DNA of 64,000 bases from assembly GCF_025949695.1 (NCBI RefSeq), contig NZ_JAPDFL010000001.1, forward strand, positions 3,475,501 to 3,539,500, given 5' to 3'. Both the position numbers and the translations under genes were made by a program. Source of the DNA: Pararhodobacter zhoushanensis. GTDB taxonomy: Bacteria > Pseudomonadota > Alphaproteobacteria > Rhodobacterales > Rhodobacteraceae. Position 1 is the stretch's first letter; each line of letters begins with the position of its first letter. This document shows positions 58,238 through 64,000 of the stretch, piece by piece. Below the pieces are notes generated by a model, which saw only the letters and a list, made by a program, of their open reading frames with translations, was not told the DNA's origin and did not search any database.

Positions 58238-59359
58238 TTAGTATTCTTGGTGCCAAACCACGTTACCTTCCCGGTCAATGTAGGAGTAGCGGTCCAAAGA
58301 ATTTCCATCTGCCGGATATCTTACACGGGCCAATCCGTGTTGAAACGGATGGTCAGAATTGAACTGCGCAGCGATGGCAGCTTCTCCTGATAAATCCAGA
58401 TAACCCGAAACTTTGCCCAGTCTGAAGCTTGCACGACCATCATGGAAATCTCCGGTTTGCATTTCGGGTTTGAACCAGCGGGGTCGCCCTGAAACTCCCG
58501 GCATCACGGGCCGACCGTCTGGATATAAGTACATGGAACCTTTGCAGGCGTCATTGATACGTACTACGCCGCCGGACAGCCTTGGGATTACGATTGGGAG
58601 CGTTGGCGACGAGAAGGTCATTGGAAGCTGGCCGATGACCGCCGTCGAGGCGACGTCATAAACGTCGGCATGGCTCTGATCAGACTTGGCGACAATCCAA
58701 AGTCCGTCCTCTACAGTGGGCAGAAAAAATGGATCGTCAATCTGGAAACTACGCGGAAACACGGGTGAGCCTTCATAGGTCAGGATGTTTGCTGCACCAT
58801 CTTTCACGACAGTAACATAAGGGTCTGTTTGCGATAGAGAAATTCTATCATAGATCGGCGGAATGATAACCTGGCCCTCGTGATTCATCAGTCCCCTCTT
58901 TTCAGTCGCCTTCGGACTTTTCGAGAATACGTAGAATCCGTTCATGGCTTTTGAGATATACGCCTCAAATGCGATGGAACCATCGATCCGCATCGCGTAA
59001 TAGCGGGTCTCGCCAAGGAAATAAAATTCACGCCCATCGAGCTTCCAAAGCTCTTGATTGCCGGCATCCACTTCATGCACCACACCAAAAATACCGTGCG
59101 CGTCAGGTGCTGCGAAATTAATCGGCTGATGATCCTTTGGAAACTCGAAAACCGTTTCACCGCCTTCATCAATAACGATAGGCTGCTTTGCCCCCGGGCG
59201 CTGGACGACAGTATACCCAGCGTCAGAAAAGACTTTTCTCTGATACAAGACCGTGTTCAGGAATTGCGGCTCTATCTTTACGTTCCCTTGCCGATCCATA
59301 AAACCCATAAGGGGTTTCCAGAAATCTGAGGTCTTGCGGAGTATCGCGAACAGGGGCAT
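58238..59359 (-). CDS. WG-repeat-like hypothetical protein, lower GC than surroundings
   Basis: 373 residues from MPLFAILRKTSDFWKP. Recurrent blocks of the type GFMDRQGNVKIEPQF, RGLMNHEGQVIIPPIYDRI, GYLDLSGEAAIAAQF and YSYIDREGNVVW are the WG/KWG beta-repeat pattern. No signal peptide or membrane segment. Base composition is visibly more AT-rich, with many A/T third positions, unlike neighbours, suggesting horizontal transfer. Function unknown; such proteins occur among accessory and contact-dependent systems, but no toxin or partner gene is visible here. Confidence 0.8.
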   Translation of the reverse strand: MPLFAILRKTSDFWKPLMGFMDRQGNVKIEPQFLNTVLYQRKVFSDAGYTVVQRPGAKQPIVIDEGGETVFEFPKDHQPINFAAPDAHGIFGVVHEVDAGNQELWKLDGREFYFLGETRYYAMRIDGSIAFEAYISKAMNGFYVFSKSPKATEKRGLMNHEGQVIIPPIYDRISLSQTDPYVTVVKDGAANILTYEGSPVFPRSFQIDDPFFLPTVEDGLWIVAKSDQSHADVYDVASTAVIGQLPMTFSSPTLPIVIPRLSGGVVRINDACKGSMYLYPDGRPVMPGVSGRPRWFKPEMQTGDFHDGRASFRLGKVSGYLDLSGEAAIAAQFNSDHPFQHGLARVRYPADGNSLDRYSYIDREGNVVWHQEY

Positions 59360-59961
59360 GAACTGTTTCCTTCTAGATCAGTGAAGCGGCGCGACACTCG
59401 GCTTGTTCCTTCCAATCAATCGCTAGCCGGGAGGTCCAACGCAAGAGTGATTGATATTAGCCGCGCCGTGATCTCGAAGCCGTCGTTCGAAAAGGCGCCG
59501 TGAAAGCTCAGTTTGTCCCGCGCTGCGGACGTGGGAACCCTTTGCAGCGAACCACGGCTTTCCACCCGAAACGGACCTTGAGGCGACTCAAGACAGCGCG
59601 GTGCGGGACGGCATGGTGGCTTTGGCGAAAGAGGTATCGTTCGACCTTGGAGGCGCATGCGACATCGCCTTCCTCCGCAGCGTCATGACCGCGCACTATC
59701 CCCAGGCTGTGATCGTTGCCACGGGCCTGAACGCAACGGGACCCGACAACGTCGACACGTCGCCGCTGGCTGGGGTCGCCTTGAAGGGATCTTACGGTGA
59801 CGTGATCGCACTGGCCGCCGTCATGGTCCTGAGCGGTCGGCTCGCATCTGGCACACAGCGATTGCGTCCAGTATTGGTCAGGTGCGTTTTGCTCAAGACT
59901 GCGCAGAGTTGCAGAAGCTGGCGCGGGGCAATCCAGTGCACTTTCGATAGGGACATTCCCG
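59360..59961. other. Mostly non-coding stretch with repeat debris
   Basis: About 600 bp between the WG-repeat gene and the GNAT. A plus-strand frame (59601-59975, starting MRDGMVALAKEVSFDLGG) has some protein-like composition around AHYPQAVIVATGLNATGPDN but no family I know and no ribosome-binding site; it may be a gene remnant. ccgaaacggaccttg at 59567 resembles ccgaagcggaccttcg at 58113, a motif common in Rhodobacterales intergenic repeats. Confidence 0.5.
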
Positions 59962-60534
59962 ATGACCGATCTTGAAACGACTACCATCTCCTTGGACATC
60001 GCGTCTGAGAGCGATCTGCCGCGTTTTCGCAGGGATCTGCAGGAGGCTTTTGCAATCGCTGCCGTTGAGGCCTTCGGGCCGCTGCGCGACGGGCCGATCC
60101 CGTCGGACGCGGACGTGTCGGCATCCTTCACGGCACCGGGCGCCGTGGTGCATCGCATTCTGTTGAATGGACAGTGGGTTGGCGGGGCTGTGGTCTCGAT
60201 CGATGAAGAGAGCAATCATAACTCGCTCGATCTGTTTTACGTGCAGGCGGGCGACATCGGACGCGGCATCGGACGCCGGGCTTGGAGCGCGATCGAGGCC
60301 CTCTATCCCCAGACGCAGGTCTGGACGACGGTCACGCCCTGTTTCGAGCGACGCAATATCCACTTCTACGTGAATGTCTGTGGCTTCCACATCGTCGAAT
60401 ACCACCATGCGGGCAATCCTGACCCGTCGTCGCAGGGATCCAGCGACGATATGAGTGACGATGAAATGTTCAGGTTCGAGAAGCGCGTTCAGCCCGCGCA
60501 AGATGCCAAGGCAATGGGGACGGACAGTCCTTAA
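59962..60534 (+). CDS. GNAT-family N-acetyltransferase
   Basis: 190 residues. [20 protein letters not shown] and [24 protein letters not shown] contain the acetyl-CoA-binding motif A (Q/RxxGxG/A seen as GRGIGRR), followed by [24 protein letters not shown] (motif B). The C-terminal 30 residues are acidic and serine-rich. Cytoplasmic; acceptor unknown. AGGGA lies upstream of the ATG. Confidence 0.85.
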   Translation: MTDLETTTISLDIASESDLPRFRRDLQEAFAIAAVEAFGPLRDGPIPSDADVSASFTAPGAVVHRILLNGQWVGGAVVSIDEESNHNSLDLFYVQAGDIGRGIGRRAWSAIEALYPQTQVWTTVTPCFERRNIHFYVNVCGFHIVEYHHAGNPDPSSQGSSDDMSDDEMFRFEKRVQPAQDAKAMGTDSP

Positions 60535-60748
60535 GCGGACAGGGCCAAGTTGGGCGGCGGGAACAGGGCCGACAGGTGCCGGCAAGGCTTGCGTTTACGC
60601 CCGCATCATTCGGACAGCACACGTCAATACGGATCGCAGCGACTCTGCCGCTTCGCGCCCAAACATACATCGCAAGTCCAGTGCCGCCAGACCTCGTCGC
60701 CCCCATCACCGATGCAGGCCACCCCGGGGGACATTCCCTAGGAAACCC

Positions 60749-60809
60749 TTAACGCCCCCCGCTAACCCCTTGATCTGACACACCCCGCCAAGCTGTCCCA
60801 TCGTGGGAC
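60749..60809. repeat. 61-bp shared element, copy B
   Basis: Second copy of the element at 55987-56047, same orientation and spacing, with a perfect inverted repeat GTCCCA-TCG-TGGGAC at its right end, eight bases beyond the trpA stop codon. Confidence 0.7.
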
Positions 60810-60816
60810 CAGGCTC

Positions 60817-61608
60817 TCACCCCCGGTGCGCGCCCTCGGCCAGCGAGGCGACGAAAGCCAGCACGTCTGCGACCGATTTCCCCGCGCCGATCTCTTTCAC
60901 GATCGCCGAGCCGACCACGCAGCCATCCGCGACCGAGGCGATGCTCTGCGCCGTCTCGGGGGTCGAGATGCCGAAGCCCACGATCACCGGCAGATCCGTC
61001 GCCGCCTTGATCCGGGCGACCTCAGGCGCAACATCGCTTGCCTGCGCCGCCGCCGCCCCGGTGGTCCCGGTGACCGACACGTAATAGACAAACCCGGACG
61101 TGTTCTGCAGCACCTTGGGCAGCCGCTTGTCGTCGGTCGTCGGCGTCGCCAGCCGGATGAAGTTCATCCCCGCCGCCTGCGCGGGCAGGCACAGCTCGCT
61201 GTCTTCTTCGGGCGGCAGGTCGACCACGATCAGCCCGTCGATGCCAGCGAGGACCGCGTCGGCCAGAAACCGGTCCACACCGCGCGCATAGATCGGGTTG
61301 TAGTAGCCCATCAGCACGATCGGGGTGGTCGCATCCCCGGACCGGAAAGCGCGGACCATATCCAGCACCTTGTCCATCGTCATGCCGCCATCCAGCGCGC
61401 GCTGACCGGCCAGCTGGATCGTCGAGCCATCCGCCATCGGGTCGGTAAAGGGCATGCCCAGCTCGATGATATCCACCCCCGCGCCGGGCAGGCCCTGCAT
61501 GACCTTGAGCGAGGTCTCGGTGTCCGGGTCGCCGCCCATCATGTAAGCCACGAATGCCTTGCGCTTCTCGGCGCGCAGGCGGGCGAATGTCTCGTCGATC
61601 CTGGTCAT
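60817..61608 (-). CDS. trpA: Tryptophan synthase alpha chain
   Basis: 263 residues from [57 protein letters not shown] (catalytic Glu and Asp), [40 protein letters not shown] and [18 protein letters not shown] are the full TrpA set. Cleaves indole-glycerol phosphate to indole, channelled to TrpB. trpB is not in the window. The short 61-bp element directly follows. Confidence 0.96.
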   Translation of the reverse strand: MTRIDETFARLRAEKRKAFVAYMMGGDPDTETSLKVMQGLPGAGVDIIELGMPFTDPMADGSTIQLAGQRALDGGMTMDKVLDMVRAFRSGDATTPIVLMGYYNPIYARGVDRFLADAVLAGIDGLIVVDLPPEEDSELCLPAQAAGMNFIRLATPTTDDKRLPKVLQNTSGFVYYVSVTGTTGAAAAQASDVAPEVARIKAATDLPVIVGFGISTPETAQSIASVADGCVVGSAIVKEIGAGKSVADVLAFVASLAEGAHRG

Positions 61609-61733
61609 AGCAGTCCCCGTCCTTGAACGTCTGAGGGCTTGCACGGGCGGGCGGCGGAAATCAAGGGGTCAGCACGCCCCGCCCCGCGTGAAACCCCTTG
61701 GAAAGGCGCCCGCCCCTCGCGTATGAGGCCAGC

Positions 61734-62681
61734 ATGGCCATACCCCCCGCCCCCGACCTGCCCCGGATCGTTACCGAGATCGCTGCCGAAATGGCCGCCG
61801 AGACCGACCGCGGCGTGGTTGCCGATTACATCCCGCAGCTGGCCGGCGTGCGGCCCGATCAGTTCGGGCTGGCGGTGGCGACGGCGGATGGCCAGCTGAT
61901 CGCTGCGGGCGACACAGGGGTGCCCTTCTCGATCCAGAGCGTGTCCAAGGTGTTCACGCTGGCACTGGCTCTCGGACGGCACGGCAACGCGGTGTGGGAG
62001 CGGGTGGGGCGTGAGCCTTCGGGCGATCCGTTCAACTCTATCGTGCAGCTGGAACACGAGCGCGGACGCCCACGCAATCCCTTCATCAACGCCGGGGCCA
62101 TTGCGGTCACCGACGCCATCCTGTCGCAGTATGCCCCCAAGGAAGCGCTTGGCGAAATCCTGCGCTTCATCCGCTTTCTGGCGGGCGACGACGACATCGC
62201 CATCGACCCCGCCGTGGCCCGTTCGGAAAAGCAGACCGGCTTTCGCAACGTCGCGCTGGCGAATTTCATGCGCAGCTATGGCATCGTCACCGGCCAGCCC
62301 GACAAGGTGCTGGGCGTCTACTTCCATCACTGTGCGATTGCGATGAGCGTGCGCCAGCTGGCGATGGCCGGGCGCTTTCTGGCCTTTGACGGGCGACTGG
62401 CCCCCGACGGGCGGCGCGCGGTCTCGGCCCGGATGGCGCGTCAGATCAACGCGCTGATGCTGACCTGTGGGCATTACGACGGCTCGGGCGACTTCGCCTT
62501 TCGCGTGGGCCTGCCGGGTAAAAGCGGCGTCGGCGGCGGTATCCTCGCCGTCGCGCCGGGGCGGGCGTCCATCGGCTGCTGGTCGCCGGGGCTCAACACC
62601 ATCGGCAACTCGCAACTGGCCTCCCGCGCGCTGGAGCGTCTCGCCCGGCGCACCGGCTGGTCGGTCTTTGCCGCACGCTGA
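61734..62681 (+). CDS. glsA: Glutaminase GlsA
   Basis: 315 residues from [20 protein letters not shown] (GAGG before ATG 61734). Serine-dependent beta-lactamase-like fold: [17 protein letters not shown] holds the catalytic Ser and Lys, [17 protein letters not shown] the substrate-binding Asn, then [14 protein letters not shown] and [14 protein letters not shown]. Hydrolyses glutamine to glutamate and ammonia. Divergent from trpA with a 125-bp gap. Confidence 0.95.
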   Translation: MAIPPAPDLPRIVTEIAAEMAAETDRGVVADYIPQLAGVRPDQFGLAVATADGQLIAAGDTGVPFSIQSVSKVFTLALALGRHGNAVWERVGREPSGDPFNSIVQLEHERGRPRNPFINAGAIAVTDAILSQYAPKEALGEILRFIRFLAGDDDIAIDPAVARSEKQTGFRNVALANFMRSYGIVTGQPDKVLGVYFHHCAIAMSVRQLAMAGRFLAFDGRLAPDGRRAVSARMARQINALMLTCGHYDGSGDFAFRVGLPGKSGVGGGILAVAPGRASIGCWSPGLNTIGNSQLASRALERLARRTGWSVFAAR

Positions 62682-62722
62682 GCCCCCTTGCATCCGCGCG
62701 CGCGCGGGGGCATCCAAGGCGC

Positions 62723-63136
62723 ATGGACTGGGTCAAAATCATACATATCCTCTGCGTCATGGGCTGGATGACCTCCATCTTCGCCGTGCCGCGCGCGCTG
62801 ATCTACTGGAAGCGTGAATGGGCGCAGCTGGGGGCCTTTGGGCCCTTGGGCGATCTGACGATCCGCCTGTACCGCTTTTCCGCCGGGCTGGGGGTGATCG
62901 CCCTGATCACCGGGCTGTGGATGGCGTGGTGGATCTGGAGCTTCGCGCCCTGGACGCATCTGAAGATCACGCTGGTGGCGCTGCTGGCCGCGCATTACGT
63001 CTATACAGGGATGATGGTGATGCGGGCAAAACGCGGCGAATTCCGCGAAAGCGACCTGTTTTTGCGCATCTTCAACGAGGTCAGCGTGATCGGCGTCATC
63101 GCGATCCTGTGGGTCGTGGTGGTCAAACCCTTCTGA
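62723..63136 (+). CDS. HemJ/CopD-type membrane protein
   Basis: 137 residues, four membrane segments. WVKIIHILCVMGWMTSIFAVPRALIYW has the His and PR of the HemJ (UPF0093) N-terminal helix, SAGLGVIALITGLWMAWW the second, LKITLVALLAAHYVYTGMMV the third with a further Lys/His, and NEVSVIGVIAILWVVVVKPF the fourth, ending close to the membrane as in HemJ. HemJ is a protoporphyrinogen oxidase; a CopD-domain protein of unknown role is the alternative. Confidence 0.8.
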   Translation: MDWVKIIHILCVMGWMTSIFAVPRALIYWKREWAQLGAFGPLGDLTIRLYRFSAGLGVIALITGLWMAWWIWSFAPWTHLKITLVALLAAHYVYTGMMVMRAKRGEFRESDLFLRIFNEVSVIGVIAILWVVVVKPF

Positions 63137-63211
63137 TCGCCAACGCGGGCTTGCCGCCCGACGCCTCAGGCCCTAGAAGCGCAGCCGATACAGGACGCCG
63201 GAGGGTGAGAG

Positions 63212-64000
63212 ATGGGTTTCAAGATGGGCATCGTGGGTCTGCCGAATGTCGGCAAGTCGACCCTGTTCAATGCACTGACCAGAACGGCGGCGGCGCAGGC
63301 TGCCAACTTCCCCTTCTGCACGATCGAGCCCAATGTGGGCGAGGTCGCGGTGCCGGATGACCGGCTCGACAAGCTGGCGGCGATTGCCGGATCCAAAGCG
63401 ATCATCCCGACGCGGATGACCTTTGTCGACATCGCCGGTCTGGTGCGCGGCGCGTCCAAGGGGAGGGCCTGGGCAACCAGTTCCTCGCCAATATCCGCGA
63501 ATGCGATTCCATCGCCCATGTGCTGCGCTGCTTTGAAGATGGCGACATCACCCATGTCGAAGGCCGGATCGACCCGGTGGCGGATGCCGAGACCATCGAG
63601 ACCGAGCTGATGCTCGCCGATCTGGAAAGCATCGAACGCCGCCGCGCCAACCTCGCGCGCAAGATCAAGGGCAACGACAAGGACGCCGCCGATCAGGACC
63701 GCCTGCTCGCCGTTGCTCAGGCCGCGCTGGAAGCGGGCCGCCCGGCCCGCAGCGTGAGCGTCGCCGCCGATGACGCCCGCGCCTGGCGGCTGTTGCAGCT
63801 GCTGACGTCCAAGCCCGTGCTCTTTGTGTGCAACGTCGAGGAAAGCGCGGCCTCCACAGGGAACTCGCAGACCGAGCGCGTCGCCAAAATGGCGCAGGAG
63901 CAAGGTGCCGGAATCGTGGTCATTTCGGCCAAGATCGAGGAAGAGATCAGCCAGCTTGACGGCGAAGAAGCCGAAATGTTCCTGGACGAAATGGGTCTGG
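63212..64000 (+). CDS. ychF: Redox-regulated ribosome-associated ATPase YchF/Obg-like (partial, apparent frameshift)
   Basis: P-loop ATPase of the OLA1/YchF family. [22 protein letters not shown] (G1), [18 protein letters not shown] and [16 protein letters not shown] (G3) read correctly to about 63458, where the frame shifts. The next frame continues with [23 protein letters not shown] and beyond to the window edge. Adding one base to AAGGGGAGGG at 63458-63467 restores [11 protein letters not shown], the family sequence, so a sequence error is likely. GGAGGG lies before the ATG. About 260 of some 365 residues are present. Confidence 0.9.

Noticed and set aside
59508..60215. Minus-strand protein containing RFGWKA
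   Set aside because: This string is a translation of a common Rhodobacterales intergenic repeat, and the frame is antisense to the GNAT gene.

Overview
The window looks like a chromosomal segment of a GC-rich alphaproteobacterium of the order Rhodobacterales (Paracoccaceae/Roseobacteraceae type). Grounds: the order murD-ftsW-murG-murC-murB-ddl-ftsQ-ftsA-ftsZ-lpxC on one strand, FtsZ with a long Q/P-rich linker, the DUF6476 gene back to back with an RluD-type synthase, a TakP-like TRAP system, an RpoH-type sigma factor, and hairpin-rich intergenic repeats with an aaatatcc core. This is judged from gene content; no taxonomic search was possible.

Layout. 1-14.1 kb (minus): division and cell-wall (dcw) cluster ending in a partial lpxC, with rarD inserted between murD and ftsW. 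14.3-16.4 kb: two tRNA-Asp genes, then psd and pssA for phosphatidylethanolamine synthesis. 16.7-25.2 kb: GFA-family protein, cmk, a metallo-beta-lactamase-fold hydrolase, a membrane protein with aroA, a chromate module (ChrA plus a rhodanese-ChrB fusion), a divergent lrp/lysE pair and rpoH. 25.3-30.3 kb: cardiolipin synthase, a JmjC oxygenase, two paralogous exported proteins with TDSD/DPAGxGRG repeats, rluD and DUF6476. 30.3-38.2 kb: ATP-dependent 5-oxoprolinase, its divergent MarR regulator, ybaN and a TRAP transporter. 38.2-51.9 kb: xth, then one tightly overlapping catabolic operon: GntR regulator, rhodanese, complete peptide/nickel-type ABC importer, alpha/beta hydrolase, medium-chain acyl-CoA ligase, CocE-type hydrolase, M20 amidohydrolase. 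It looks built to import a conjugated acid, cleave it and activate the acid with CoA. 51.9-54.4 kb: alpha-hydroxyacid dehydrogenase, argC, DUF427. 54.4-60.8 kb: an accessory stretch with a GFA gene expanded by an internal 147-bp tandem repeat, repeat-derived non-coding DNA, phoX behind a tandem Pho box, a lower-GC WG-repeat-like gene and a GNAT. 60.8-64 kb: trpA, glsA, a HemJ/CopD-type membrane protein and ychF, cut by the window edge.

Five otherwise well conserved genes (pssA, cls, dctQ, the ABC substrate-binding protein, ychF) each carry one apparent single-base frameshift. Three lie in or beside G or C runs. The other two share the same odd signature, an extra base where a GANTC (CcrM) site is expected. 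I read these mainly as consensus errors of the assembly, not as gene decay, and list each gene at its full extent.

The most original-looking items are the tandemly expanded GFA protein, the TDSD/DPAGxGRG exported protein pair, the conjugate-uptake operon with its 13-bp-phased operator array, and a 61-bp element present twice at the edges of the accessory region.
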